Below, in pieces: positions 37,977-47,275 of a stretch of DNA of 64,000 nucleotides. Below the pieces are notes generated by a model, which saw only the letters and a program-made list of their open reading frames with translations, was not told the DNA's origin and did no database searches. Each line of letters starts with the position of its first letter. The first letter of the stretch is position 1. The stretch lies in contig JAEUTH010000028.1 in assembly GCA_016788165.1 (NCBI GenBank), positions 1 to 64,000 of the forward strand. The letters are read 5' to 3'. Made by a program: the position numbers and the translations under genes. The stretch comes from Bacteroidia bacterium (GTDB lineage Bacteria; Bacteroidota; Bacteroidia; AKYH767-A; OLB10).

Positions 37977-38387
37977 ATGGATAACTTAAAAAAAATTGAA
38001 CACATTGGCATAGCCGTTAAGAACCTTGAAAACAGTAATGCCCTGTTTGGCAAAATTTTTAACGCAGCTCCGTATAAAACCGAAACCGTTGAAAGCGAAT
38101 TAGTAAACACATCGTTTTTTAAGATAGGTTCTAATAAAATCGAATTGTTAGCAGCAACAAATCCGCAAAGCGCCATTGCTTCATTTATTGAAAAGAGAGG
38201 CGAGGGTATTCATCACATTGCTTTTGATGTAGCAGATATACATGCTGAAATGCAACGCTTAAAAGCCGAAGGTTTTATATTGCTTAACGAAACCCCCAAA
38301 CGTGGGGCCGATAATAAATGGGTTTGCTTTTTACACCCCAAATCTACCAATGGTGTACTTATTGAATTGTGCCAGCAAATAGACTAA
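37977..38387 (+). CDS. mce: Methylmalonyl-CoA epimerase
   Basis: 136 residues, a VOC-fold enzyme. Metal ligands are His in EHIGIAVKN, His in GIHHIAFDV and Glu in GVLIELCQ. RGADNKWVCFLHP matches the conserved segment of methylmalonyl-CoA epimerases. It interconverts the R and S forms of methylmalonyl-CoA, feeding B12 mutase, whose catalytic subunit is encoded 7 kb upstream. It is 33 bp after the rhomboid and 6 bp before the MFS gene. Confidence 0.93.
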   Translation: MDNLKKIEHIGIAVKNLENSNALFGKIFNAAPYKTETVESELVNTSFFKIGSNKIELLAATNPQSAIASFIEKRGEGIHHIAFDVADIHAEMQRLKAEGFILLNETPKRGADNKWVCFLHPKSTNGVLIELCQQID

Positions 38388-38393
38388 ACAGGT

Positions 38394-39716
38394 ATGGCAA
38401 AAGATACCAATGTTGTAAGCTATAAACCTAAAGTGGTTCGGTCGTGGATTATGTACGATTGGGCAAACTCCGTATATAACCTGGTTATAACCACAGCCAT
38501 TTTTCCGATTTACTATACAAGTGTAACCAAAGCCTCGGCCAATGGTTTGGTAAATTTCTATGGTTTCGAAATTAAAAATACAGTGCTGTATGCTTATGCA
38601 CTGTCAGCGTCCTTTTTAGTAATTGCATTTATATCGCCATTACTTAGTGGTATAGCAGATAACCGTGGCAGTAAAAAGTTTTTTATGAAAGTGTTTTGCT
38701 TCATAGGTGCTTTGTCATGCATGGCTTTATTTTTTTTTAATTCGGTTCAAACGGTAAGCATAGGTATAACAGCTTTTATGTTGGCAACTATGGGATATGC
38801 AGGCAGCATCGTTTTTTACAATGCTTTTCTGCCCGAAATTGCCCCACAAAACATGCACGATAAAATAAGTGCACAGGGTTATGCAATGGGTTACATTGGT
38901 TCATCGCTTTTGCTTATTATAAACTTAGTTATGATACAAAAACCGCAGTGGTTTGGTATTACCGATGCGGGTTTGGCATCGCGCATTGCATTTGTAACGG
39001 TTGGTGTATGGTGGATTGGTTTTGCATTAATTACTTTTAAAGGTTTGCACGAAACGCCCAAAAACCGTAACACAAATAATTACATACAACAAGGCTATGT
39101 GGCATTGTACCATGTTTGGCAGCAACTAAAAACCGAGCCCATATTACGCAGGTTTTTATCGGCATTTTTCTTTTATAATATGGGTGTGCAAACGGTAATG
39201 TATGTAGCATCGCTTTTTGGTGCCAACGAAATTAAAATGACTGAATCGTTGTTAATAGCAACCTTGTTAGTTATACAATTTGTTGCGGTAATAGGCGCAT
39301 TGCTGTTTGCATGGTTTAGTAAACTTTTAGGCAATATAAATGCATTGTGCCTGGCAACGTTTGTATGGATTGCTATTTGCGTGTCGGCTTATTTTATTTA
39401 TAATGCCACACCGTTTATTATTTTGGCAGGTGTAGTTGGTTTGGTAATGGGTGGCATACAAGCATTATCGCGTGCCACTTATGCAAAACTTATAAAATCA
39501 AAGCCCGAACATGCATCGTATTTTAGTTTTTATGATATATGCGATAAAGCCGGAATGGTTTTGGGCACGCTAAGTTTTGGTTTGATAGAAGCCATAAGCG
39601 GCAGCATGCGCAATTCCATTTTTGCATTGGCTGCTTTTTTTATAATCGGAATTATACTTTTGCGCCCTTTACAAAAGCTTAAAACGAAATCAATTTTTAA
39701 AACCAATGGTGTATAG
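38394..39716 (+). CDS. MFS transporter, UMF1 / Atg22-like
   Basis: 440 residues with about 12 transmembrane helices. The N-terminal signature SWIMYDWANSVYNLVI and a helix-2/3 loop DNRGSKKFF are typical of the UMF1 family, which is related to Atg22. Substrate unknown; some relatives export amino acids. It is tightly packed after the epimerase (6 bp), so translational coupling is likely. Confidence 0.85.
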   Translation: MAKDTNVVSYKPKVVRSWIMYDWANSVYNLVITTAIFPIYYTSVTKASANGLVNFYGFEIKNTVLYAYALSASFLVIAFISPLLSGIADNRGSKKFFMKVFCFIGALSCMALFFFNSVQTVSIGITAFMLATMGYAGSIVFYNAFLPEIAPQNMHDKISAQGYAMGYIGSSLLLIINLVMIQKPQWFGITDAGLASRIAFVTVGVWWIGFALITFKGLHETPKNRNTNNYIQQGYVALYHVWQQLKTEPILRRFLSAFFFYNMGVQTVMYVASLFGANEIKMTESLLIATLLVIQFVAVIGALLFAWFSKLLGNINALCLATFVWIAICVSAYFIYNATPFIILAGVVGLVMGGIQALSRATYAKLIKSKPEHASYFSFYDICDKAGMVLGTLSFGLIEAISGSMRNSIFALAAFFIIGIILLRPLQKLKTKSIFKTNGV

Positions 39717-39742
39717 CCTATGGCTGTTATCCTGTTTCAGTT

Positions 39743-40462
39743 ATGATAGTTGAAATTTTTATCCCTTGTTTTTTAGACCAGTTTTATCCGCAAACGGCAA
39801 TGAACATGGTAAAAATTTTAGAAAAAGTAGGTTGTGGTGTAAACTATAATCCCAATCAAACATGCTGTGGCAAACCGGCACTGCTTGCCGGCTATACCGA
39901 TTACTGTAAAGAAGTTGGCGCAAAGTTTATTCGCGAATTTGAAAACGACAGGCCTATTGTTACCCCTGATGCATCGTGCGTCTCCATGATTAAAAATCAA
40001 TATCCCGAAATGTTTCATAATTCAGTGGTGCACAATGAATACAAAAGCATACAAAAAAACATTTTTGAACTAAGCGATTTTTTGGTAAACGTAATGCATG
40101 TTACCGATGTTAATGCTCAATTAAACGGTATCGCAACCTATCAGGATCCATGTACTGCATTACGCGGTTTAGGTATTAAAAAAGAACCGCGTGTATTGTT
40201 ATCAAAAGTAAAGGGCCTGACATTAGTGGAGATGGAAGAAAGTGAAGTGTGTTGTGGTTTTGGCGGTGCATTGCCGGTTAACATGCCGCTTATAGCCAAT
40301 CATATTGCAACACAAAAAACAACTTGCATAGCCAACACCCAAGCCGATTATTTAATATCAACCGATATGGGCTGCCTGCAACACCTGCAAACAGCAATTA
40401 AAAATGCCGGCCTAAAAACAGAAGTAATGCATTTGGCCGATGTATTGGCAAAAGGGTGGTAA
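39743..40462 (+). CDS. CCG-motif Fe-S oxidoreductase, LutA/YkgE-like
   Basis: 239 residues with two Cys-rich CCG blocks: QTCCGKPALLAGY near residue 35-45 and ESEVCCGFGGALPV near 170. This is the pattern of LutA and of HdrD-like subunits, which bind Fe-S clusters for electron transfer. LutA is part of the L-lactate-utilising complex LutABC, but lutB and lutC are not adjacent, so the name is tentative. No signal peptide is seen; cytoplasmic. 26 bp after the MFS gene. Confidence 0.82.
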   Translation: MIVEIFIPCFLDQFYPQTAMNMVKILEKVGCGVNYNPNQTCCGKPALLAGYTDYCKEVGAKFIREFENDRPIVTPDASCVSMIKNQYPEMFHNSVVHNEYKSIQKNIFELSDFLVNVMHVTDVNAQLNGIATYQDPCTALRGLGIKKEPRVLLSKVKGLTLVEMEESEVCCGFGGALPVNMPLIANHIATQKTTCIANTQADYLISTDMGCLQHLQTAIKNAGLKTEVMHLADVLAKGW

Positions 40463-40679
40463 GTTTTTTTAACCCTTGTTGCAAAGTTTTATGGTTAATG
40501 CATAGCGCATGTAGCCACTGTTTATAAATTAATTTTTAGTACCGTATTTGGGTAAAGTTGGACAAGTCGAGCGTCTATAAAGCTATAACAGTAATTATTA
40601 TCTGCCGCACAAATTTTGTTTAGCTCAAACATTGTTGCAGCTTATAAGCTTAAAATTTGTATGGTCTATAGTCAATTAA

Positions 40680-41552
40680 CTATTTTAAAAGCTTATAGTT
40701 TTTGTATTCGCCCGGGCGCCAGTTAAAGTGTTTTTCGAAAAAACCGGACACCTTGTTTTTAAGCGTTTGTTTTTTTTGTGTAGGGTCAAAATCAAATTCC
40801 CAATTTATTCTTTCAATTCGTTGCTGCATAACCTTAGGGTGTGTGCCGGTAAATTTTGCCAATGAATCAATTTGTGTGTAATCAAACTGCGCTATGTCGG
40901 CAAATTTTTTTTCAACGTGGGCATCATCGTGCCATAACTTATTAAAGTCGCGTTGTTTTTTTTGCTGATAGTCGGGTGGGCGCACCCAACCGTAATGATA
41001 TATATATGCCTCAACCGGCTTTACATTTAAAGGGCGGTTTTTAATCTGAAAACCTTGTGCATCTTTATAGGAAGTGAGTGCTTCATTAGGTCTAACAATA
41101 CGCACTTCGTTTCTATACCAACGCCTGCTGTCGCCTACATAATCATACGAGCCGTAAAAATGCATATACTTAAATAACAAGCCTTCTACCTTTTGGTTAT
41201 GCGCATGCTGTTGCATGGCAGCTTTTATATTATCTAAATATTTTTCATGTACGGCCTCGTCACCCTGTATATAAAAAGCCCAAGTTGCTTTTTTATTAAT
41301 GGCAGCTAAAGCTTTATTGGTTTCAACGGCTAAAACATGGCCGCCTTGCCGTAAGTTGTCGTCCCAAACGGTTTCTATTATTTTAATTTTTGGCGAGTTT
41401 ATAGACTCAATTAAAGCAAGCGTATTATCATCACTATTACCAACAGCTATAATTAACTCATCACAAATTGGTAGGATAGATGTTATCGCTTCTATTATTG
41501 GGTAATCATACGTTATGGCATTGCGTATAAAAGTGAAACCGGATACAAACAT
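40680..41552 (-). CDS. Glycosyltransferase family 2 protein
   Basis: 290 residues with the GT2-like start FVSGFTFIRNAITYDYPIIE, then ELIIAVGNSDDNTLALI, and AFYIQGDEAVHEKYL, where the DxE replaces the classical DxD. It may transfer a sugar to a lipid or polysaccharide acceptor; acceptor and donor are unknown. It lies 22 bp downstream of purB on the same strand. The ~140 C-terminal residues are Lys/Trp/Tyr-rich. Confidence 0.78.
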   Translation of the reverse strand: MFVSGFTFIRNAITYDYPIIEAITSILPICDELIIAVGNSDDNTLALIESINSPKIKIIETVWDDNLRQGGHVLAVETNKALAAINKKATWAFYIQGDEAVHEKYLDNIKAAMQQHAHNQKVEGLLFKYMHFYGSYDYVGDSRRWYRNEVRIVRPNEALTSYKDAQGFQIKNRPLNVKPVEAYIYHYGWVRPPDYQQKKQRDFNKLWHDDAHVEKKFADIAQFDYTQIDSLAKFTGTHPKVMQQRIERINWEFDFDPTQKKQTLKNKVSGFFEKHFNWRPGEYKNYKLLK

Positions 41553-41574
41553 GATTTATTAGATAATACTATAC

Positions 41575-42927
41575 TTAAAAATTTTTATTAATGCCCGTAT
41601 AGTTATGTGGGTTTATAGCTTTTAGCTCAACTTTTATATCTGCGTTAATATCTAAACTATCAATAAATGAGGCAATTGTTTTTGAAGTAATTGCTTGCCC
41701 GGTACGCGTAAGTTCTTTTAAAGCTTCGTATGGGTTAGGGTAGTTTTCTCTGCGCAAAATAGTTTGAATAGCCTCGGCAACAACGGCCCAGTTTTCATCT
41801 AAATCAGCTTTCAAAACAGCATCATTCAGTTTTAATTTTTGCAGGCCCCGCATTAATGATGATAGTGCAATGGTGGTATGCGCCAAAGGCACGCCTATGT
41901 TGCGTAGCACGGTCGAGTCGGTTAAGTCGCGTTGTAAACGTGATATAGGAAGCTTGGAAGCAAAAAACTCAAACAAGGCATTTGCTATTCCTAAATTACC
42001 CTCAGCATTTTCAAAATCAATGGGGTTAACTTTATGCGGCATTGCCGATGAGCCTACTTCGCCTGCTTTAATTTGTTGTCCAAAATAATTCATCGAAATA
42101 TAAGTCCAAAAATCGCGACAGGCATCCATTAAAATTGTGTTGATGCGTTTCAATACATCCATTAATGCCGCTAAATTATCATAGTGCTCAATTTGAGTAG
42201 TAGTTTGCGATCGTTGCAACCCCAACGTTGCAACAAAGTTGTTTCCAAAATCAATCCAATCAATTTTCGGATAAGCAATAACATGAGCATTAAAATTACC
42301 GGTAGCACCACCAAACTTAGCCGAGTTTGGTATTTGTAACAGTTGATTTCTTTGCACCGTTAACCGTTCAACAAAAACATAAAGCTCCTTGCCCAATGTA
42401 GTTGGCGATGCCGGCTGGCCATGGGTACGTGCAAGCATAGCAATTGGTTGCCATTGCTTTGCTAAGCCATGCAGTTTTTCTATCAATGTGTTTAGCTGTG
42501 GTAAATAACCATCGGCAATAAATTCTTTTATTGATAAGGGTATGGCTGTATTGTTTATATCCTGCGAGGTAAGTCCGAAATGAATAAACTCCTTAAATGC
42601 ATCTAAACCCAAAGCTTCGAACCTTTGTTTCATAAAGTATTCAATAGCCTTAACGTCATGATTGGTAACCAACTCTATTTGTTTAATAGCCAATGCATCC
42701 GTATCATTAAAAAGCAAATACATGTTGCGCAAACTATCGAAACTGATTACCGGTACTTTTTCTAATTGTGGTAAAGGCAGTTTACACAATGCAATAAAAT
42801 ACTCAACTTCAATGCGCAAGCGGTATTTCATTAATGCAAACTCGCTAAAGTAGTTGGTTAATGAGTCGCATTTGGTTTGGTAACGTCCATCAATCGGTGA
42901 AACCGCATGCAATACTGTGGTGTTCAT
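41575..42927 (-). CDS. purB: Adenylosuccinate lyase
   Basis: 450 residues. The fumarase/aspartase-superfamily signature is SSAMPHKVNPIDFENAEGN; LARTHGQPASPTTLGKELYV and LTSQDINNTA are further PurB blocks. The enzyme cleaves SAICAR and adenylosuccinate in purine synthesis. This is the longer form similar to the Escherichia coli type. ATG at 42927. A TACATTTG -7 element lies on the minus strand upstream. Confidence 0.95.
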   Translation of the reverse strand: MNTTVLHAVSPIDGRYQTKCDSLTNYFSEFALMKYRLRIEVEYFIALCKLPLPQLEKVPVISFDSLRNMYLLFNDTDALAIKQIELVTNHDVKAIEYFMKQRFEALGLDAFKEFIHFGLTSQDINNTAIPLSIKEFIADGYLPQLNTLIEKLHGLAKQWQPIAMLARTHGQPASPTTLGKELYVFVERLTVQRNQLLQIPNSAKFGGATGNFNAHVIAYPKIDWIDFGNNFVATLGLQRSQTTTQIEHYDNLAALMDVLKRINTILMDACRDFWTYISMNYFGQQIKAGEVGSSAMPHKVNPIDFENAEGNLGIANALFEFFASKLPISRLQRDLTDSTVLRNIGVPLAHTTIALSSLMRGLQKLKLNDAVLKADLDENWAVVAEAIQTILRRENYPNPYEALKELTRTGQAITSKTIASFIDSLDINADIKVELKAINPHNYTGINKNF

Positions 42928-42952
42928 TGTTTTTTGATTTTAAAAAAGAGCG

Positions 42953-42960
42953 CAAATGTA
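42953..42960 (-). promoter_or_regulatory. Candidate -7 element for purB
   Basis: Read on the minus strand this is TACATTTG, matching TAnnTTTG. It would place the transcript start about 20 nt before the purB ATG. No TTG is found at the usual ~20-nt spacing, so support is partial. Confidence 0.4.
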
Positions 42961-43102
42961 GCCAAATGACCTTAGCACACTAATGCATGTTTTTAACTGA
43001 CCGGCATCGGTTTTTAAATTAAAAACAGCTATTTCATACATACTTAATTTTGATTGCAGGCTAAGCTTTATTATTGGCCTATTAATTTTATTAAGTAACA
43101 AA

Positions 43103-43855
43103 ATGAAATATATTTTAAGTGTGTTAACGCTTATAGGATTAACGCATGCAAGCCTGGCACAAAAGCCATCAACGGTAGGCCCCACTACAAAAGCTAAGTC
43201 GCAGGTATATCCATTAGATACCATACGCACTCAGGTAAAAGAAATACCCGGAGGCGAAATGTGGACTATGCGCGGCTTCAGAGGCGAAATTTCGGGCAAG
43301 GGTTTAATGGTTAATGGTAAGAAGGAAGGTGTTTGGCGCAGGTATCACAGCAATAAGTGCTTAGCCAAATTGGAAAACTATAAAAACGGTGAACTAAACG
43401 GAACGTGTATTAGTATAGGCCAAAACGGCAATATCGAAACCGAGGAAAATTATAATAATGGTAAATACGATGGCTTAGTAACTTTTTATTCGTTTAGTGG
43501 CAACATTAAAAAAGAAGAAAATTACAGCGATGGAAAATTGCATGGTAAACGTTGTCTATATTATGATAATGAAAAACTACAGGAAGAAACGGAGTACATT
43601 TTGGGCATAAAGTCGGGGTTAGCAAGATGGTATAATCAGGAGGGGGTTTGTGTAATTGAATACACTTACAAAAATGGATCGCTGCAAGGCCCGGCAAAAG
43701 AGTTTTTTGCCGGAGGACAATTATTTAAAAGTGGCAATTATAACAACGATGTTGAAATTGGCGATTGGCTCGAATACAAGGAAAATGGGGAGCTGGTAAA
43801 AACGATTACTTTTAAAAATGGAGAAGTTCTTAAAGAAACACCCGCTAAAAAATAA
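43103..43855 (+). CDS. Exported MORN/YwqK-type repeat protein
   Basis: 250 residues with a signal peptide (MKYILSVLTLIGLTHASLAQ). The body has about six YwqK-type repeats of ~23 residues, each roughly ENYKNGELNGTCISI / ENYSDGKLHGKRCLYY. The repeat family is often named an antitoxin by annotation pipelines, but there is no toxin beside it and the signal peptide places it outside the cytoplasm. Function unknown; a structural or binding role is likely. Confidence 0.82.
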   Translation: MKYILSVLTLIGLTHASLAQKPSTVGPTTKAKSQVYPLDTIRTQVKEIPGGEMWTMRGFRGEISGKGLMVNGKKEGVWRRYHSNKCLAKLENYKNGELNGTCISIGQNGNIETEENYNNGKYDGLVTFYSFSGNIKKEENYSDGKLHGKRCLYYDNEKLQEETEYILGIKSGLARWYNQEGVCVIEYTYKNGSLQGPAKEFFAGGQLFKSGNYNNDVEIGDWLEYKENGELVKTITFKNGEVLKETPAKK

Positions 43856-43919
43856 ACGTGCAATTCGGTATGTAAATTGGGATCAACCAACATATTTTAA
43901 AACAAAAGTGTTTTAGATG

Positions 43920-43948
43920 TTGTATAAACCGAATAAATTTTACTTTTG
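43920..43948 (+). promoter_or_regulatory. Promoter of the tRNA-Gln gene
   Basis: TTG at 43920-43922, then 18 nt, then TACTTTTG at 43941-43948. The predicted start lies about 12 nt upstream of the tRNA 5' end. This agrees with the Bacteroidota sigma-A pattern. Confidence 0.6.
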
Positions 43949-43966
43949 CGCCTCCGAAAAAAGTAT

Positions 43967-44037
43967 TGTCCGATGGTGTAATGGTAACACTCCAGATTTT
44001 GATTCTGTCATTCAAGGTTCGAGTCCTTGTCGGACAA
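43967..44037 (+). tRNA. trnQ: tRNA-Gln (anticodon TTG)
   Basis: The acceptor stem tgtccga (43967-43973) pairs with tcggaca (44030-44036), discriminator A. The D arm is gtgtaatggtaacac, the anticodon loop ttttgat carries TTG (reads CAA, and CAG by wobble), and the T arm is caagg-ttcgagt-ccttg. The first anticodon-stem pair is mismatched. The CCA end is not encoded. A strong terminator follows. Confidence 0.93.
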
Positions 44038-44043
44038 CTCTAA

Positions 44044-44086
44044 AAAAAATCCCTTCGAGCAATGCACGGAGGGATTTTTTGTTTTT
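44044..44086 (+). terminator. Terminator after tRNA-Gln
   Basis: aaaaaatccct (44044-44054) pairs with agggatttttt (44070-44080), extended inside by a t-c-g / c-g-g stretch, followed by gtttttt. The rest of 44089-44278 shows no feature. Confidence 0.8.
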
Positions 44087-44278
44087 TCGGCAACAGGCAT
44101 TTGAAAGGTGGAGGGTAATAAAGGTTTTCAACATTTTAAACCTAACAACTTATATTTCAGGAGAGAGTAAATCGTCCTAAAGGCTCAATAAAAACTACCT
44201 TTACAGCATGTTGCAAACAACATGTACAATTCAGTGAAATAAAAAACGTTTAATTATAAACTATACAAAATTTAAAAG

Positions 44279-45916
44279 ATGATAAAAAACATTAAAGCCC
44301 TTGTGTTTGGAAGTTTCTGCCTGTTTCAGGTGGCAGTAGCTCAAACCACGGCTCCTTTAGTGCCACCAATTACATTCGATCCTATAGTTGCTACATTGGA
44401 TAGCCTTACCACCATTCATAATGTAGTTAAGTATCAAGCACAAAATACATTTAATACCCAACCGGGTGTTAACGTACCGCAGTTTAGCGATGCGGTTTAT
44501 GCCGACAGGATTTCAAAGATTAACACCACCATACCGCTAACTTTTAATAGCCAGGTTAAGGGATACATTGATTTATATGGTGTCAGGAAACGTGATTTAA
44601 CACAACGTGTAATGGGCTTATCAAGCCTATACTTTCCGATGTATGAGGAAGTGCTCGAGCGCGAAGGCTTGCCACTCGAATTTAAATACCTGTCAATTGT
44701 CGAGTCGGCTCTAAATCCATTAGCGGTGTCACATTGTGGGGCAACGGGCTTATGGCAGTTTATGTACAACACCGGTATTATGTATAATTTATCCGTTACT
44801 TCACAAACGGATGATAGAAAAGACCCATACAAATCAACCGTTGCAGCATGCGAGTATTTTAAAGCCATGTATAAAATTTACAACGACTGGTTGTTAGTTA
44901 TAGCCAGCTACAATTGTGGCCCGGGTAATGTAAACAAGGCAATAATACGTTCAGGTGGCAAATCAGATTTTTGGTCGATAAGCCCCTACTTACCTGCCGA
45001 AACCAGGGGGTATGTGCCAGCATTTATAGCAGTAACTTACCTACTAAATCACACAGCCGAACATGAGTTAGCTGCAATAAGCCCATCCATCACCTACTTC
45101 GAAACCGATACCGTTAATGTTTTTAACCGTATTAGCTTCAACGCTTTGTCAAATACATTACAAATACCGGTTGATGTAATCGCTTTTCTGAATCCAACTT
45201 ATAAAAAAGGGTATGTACCTGCATCAATAAATGGTAAGGCCAACACCTTACGTTTGCCCAGCAATAAAGTAGCAGGGTTTATTCAAAATCAATCGGTAAT
45301 GTTTGAAGCCGAAAGTAAATTGCTGGCGCAACGCCCTGAGTTTAAACACCTCAATAAGAAACTAAAGTACAATACTGATGAAAATGATTGGGTAACCCGT
45401 GAAGTAAAAAAATCACATATCGTTAAACGTGGCGAAACCCTAAACTCCATAGCAAACAGGTACAATGCAAGCACAGCTGAAATTAAAAAGCTAAATAAAT
45501 TACGTTCGAATAGCGTGCGCCAGGGGCAACGTTTATATGTTATGGCCGAACAACAAGTTGCAGTTAAAAAGCCCAAAGCCGACACGTCAAATACCACATT
45601 AGCTAATAATGACACTTCAGTAAAAGATAGCGCCAAACATTTGATAGACTTTATCAAAGGAAATGTAAAGGCAAATAATGCAACAGTAGCAACTACAGTA
45701 ATGCACCCCAATGCAACCGATTTGCCCGAAGGCTATTTAAACAGAACTATTAGAAAAGATGATGTGGTTTACCATTTGGTACAAAAAGGCGATACGCTTT
45801 ATGGCATTGCACGTGAGCAAGGGATTTCAGTTCAGGAGTTAATGCGTTATAATGGCTTTTCGCCCAATAAAAAACTTAAAGCCGGAGAAAAAATCAAAGT
45901 AAAAATTAACGGCTAA
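44279..45916 (+). CDS. Lytic transglycosylase with SLT and two LysM domains (MltD-like)
   Basis: 545 residues with a signal peptide (ALVFGSFCLFQVAVAQ). The SLT domain (~120-260) has the catalytic Glu in SIVESALNPLAVS, GATGLWQFM, and ASYNCGPGNVNKAI. Two LysM domains close the protein: HIVKRGETLNSIANRYNAST (~380-425) and YHLVQKGDTLYGIAREQGIS (~495-545). It cleaves peptidoglycan to 1,6-anhydro products in the periplasm. The order SLT then LysM matches MltD. A U-rich hairpin terminator follows. Confidence 0.92.
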   Translation: MIKNIKALVFGSFCLFQVAVAQTTAPLVPPITFDPIVATLDSLTTIHNVVKYQAQNTFNTQPGVNVPQFSDAVYADRISKINTTIPLTFNSQVKGYIDLYGVRKRDLTQRVMGLSSLYFPMYEEVLEREGLPLEFKYLSIVESALNPLAVSHCGATGLWQFMYNTGIMYNLSVTSQTDDRKDPYKSTVAACEYFKAMYKIYNDWLLVIASYNCGPGNVNKAIIRSGGKSDFWSISPYLPAETRGYVPAFIAVTYLLNHTAEHELAAISPSITYFETDTVNVFNRISFNALSNTLQIPVDVIAFLNPTYKKGYVPASINGKANTLRLPSNKVAGFIQNQSVMFEAESKLLAQRPEFKHLNKKLKYNTDENDWVTREVKKSHIVKRGETLNSIANRYNASTAEIKKLNKLRSNSVRQGQRLYVMAEQQVAVKKPKADTSNTTLANNDTSVKDSAKHLIDFIKGNVKANNATVATTVMHPNATDLPEGYLNRTIRKDDVVYHLVQKGDTLYGIAREQGISVQELMRYNGFSPNKKLKAGEKIKVKING

Positions 45917-45942
45917 TACTTCGATGTTTAATAAATAGCAGA

Positions 45943-45967
45943 GGCTGTCTTCGGATAGCCTTTTTTG
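45943..45967 (+). terminator. Intrinsic terminator after the transglycosylase
   Basis: ggctgtc (45943-45949) pairs with gatagcc (45954-45960), with one G-T pair, around a UUCG tetraloop and is followed by tttttt. The UUCG loop and T tract are classic. Confidence 0.8.
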
Positions 45968-46039
45968 CTTTTTGTACAAAGCAGTAAACATTTACATAGC
46001 TTTTGTTTTCTTTGTCGGCCTTAAATAAATACACAATTC

Positions 46040-47179
46040 ATGCATTTTGATACCAAAGCCATTCATGCAGGCCAACACCCCGACCCAACCACAGGTGCAG
46101 TAATGACACCTATTTATCAGACCTCTACTTATTGGCAAGAAAGTCCGGGTAAGCATAAAGGATATGCTTATGCACGCGGCAAAAACCCTACACGTACCGC
46201 TTTAGAAAACTGCCTGGCAGCACTTGAAGATTCCAAACATGCACTTTGTTTTTCAAGCGGTATGGGCGCCATTGATGCCATTGTAAAACTATTAAAGCCA
46301 GGCGATGAAGTAATTGCCGGTAACGATTTATATGGTGGCACATACCGAATGTTTACCAAGGTTTTTGCTCAATATCAAATTGTTTTTCATTTTATTGATT
46401 TAAGCGATGAGCAAACCATTGCTAAGTGCATAAACAGTAATACCAAATTGCTTTGGGTGGAAACACCTACCAACCCTACCATGCAAATAGTTGATTTGGA
46501 AATGTGCAGCCGTATTGCACAAAAGCATGGGTTAATTTTTGCTGTTGACAATACTTTTGCATCGCCATACCTTCAAAACCCATTAAAATGGGGTGCACAC
46601 ATAGTAATGCACAGTGTTACTAAATATCTGGGAGGCCATAGCGATGTAATAATGGGCGCATTGTGTTTAAATGATGATGACTTATACCAAAAATTAGCAT
46701 TCATTCATAATTCTTGTGGTGCAACCCCAGGCCCAATGGATAGCTTTTTAGTTTTACGCGGCTTAAAAACTTTACACCTTCGTATGGAAAGGCATTGTAC
46801 TAACGGCCGCAAAGTGGCCGAGTTTCTTAAAAGTCACCCGCGTATCGAAAAAGTTTATTGGCCGGGTTTCGAATCGCATCCCAATCATCACATTGCTCAA
46901 AAACAAATGCGCGACTTTGGTGGTATGATTTCATTTGTTTTAAAAAATGCCAGCTTAGAACAAACATTTAAAATAGCCTCCTCATTCAATGTTTGGACTT
47001 TGGCCGAATCGTTGGGTGGTGTTGAGTCGCTTGTAAATCATCCGGCTACTATGACGCATGCCTCTATACCCAAGGCCGAACGCGAACAAGCAGGCGTTGT
47101 AGATAATTTGTTGCGTTTAAGCACCGGAGTTGAACACATTGATGATTTGATTGAAGATTTGAAACAAGCACTCGCATAA
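46040..47179 (+). CDS. Cystathionine gamma-synthase / gamma-lyase type PLP enzyme
   Basis: 379 residues of the Cys/Met-metabolism PLP family. The PLP lysine is in SVTKYLGGHSDVIMG; other blocks are YARGKNPTRTALE, CFSSGMGAIDAI and ESLGGVESLVNHPATMTHAS. It acts in trans-sulfuration: either joining an activated homoserine to cysteine (MetB) or cleaving cystathionine (CGL). The sequence does not settle which. The gene is monocistronic, flanked by terminators on both sides. ATG at 46040. Confidence 0.9.
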   Translation: MHFDTKAIHAGQHPDPTTGAVMTPIYQTSTYWQESPGKHKGYAYARGKNPTRTALENCLAALEDSKHALCFSSGMGAIDAIVKLLKPGDEVIAGNDLYGGTYRMFTKVFAQYQIVFHFIDLSDEQTIAKCINSNTKLLWVETPTNPTMQIVDLEMCSRIAQKHGLIFAVDNTFASPYLQNPLKWGAHIVMHSVTKYLGGHSDVIMGALCLNDDDLYQKLAFIHNSCGATPGPMDSFLVLRGLKTLHLRMERHCTNGRKVAEFLKSHPRIEKVYWPGFESHPNHHIAQKQMRDFGGMISFVLKNASLEQTFKIASSFNVWTLAESLGGVESLVNHPATMTHASIPKAEREQAGVVDNLLRLSTGVEHIDDLIEDLKQALA

Positions 47180-47193
47180 TTGTCTCAACCTTG

Positions 47194-47219
47194 TAAAAGC
47201 CTTCATTATAAGGCTTTTA
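47194..47219 (+). terminator. Intrinsic terminator after the PLP enzyme
   Basis: taaaagcctt (47194-47203) pairs perfectly with aaggctttta (47210-47219) around the loop cattat. The T tract is partly within the stem. Confidence 0.65.
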
Positions 47220-47275
47220 ACTACATTTTTATATAGATTTGTTAGAAATAAAAAGAAAGAAAAACGTATTGTCTC

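Noticed and set aside
43103..43855. Toxin-antitoxin role for the YwqK-repeat protein
   Set aside because: The name is a pipeline habit; there is a signal peptide and no toxin gene next to it.
43917..44180. 87-codon ORF across the tRNA-Gln gene
   Set aside because: It overlaps the tRNA and its terminator; translation is a chance open frame.
45289..45711. 140-codon minus-strand ORF within the transglycosylase gene
   Set aside because: Shadow of the LysM-linker region; no motif, and the sense frame is a clear enzyme.
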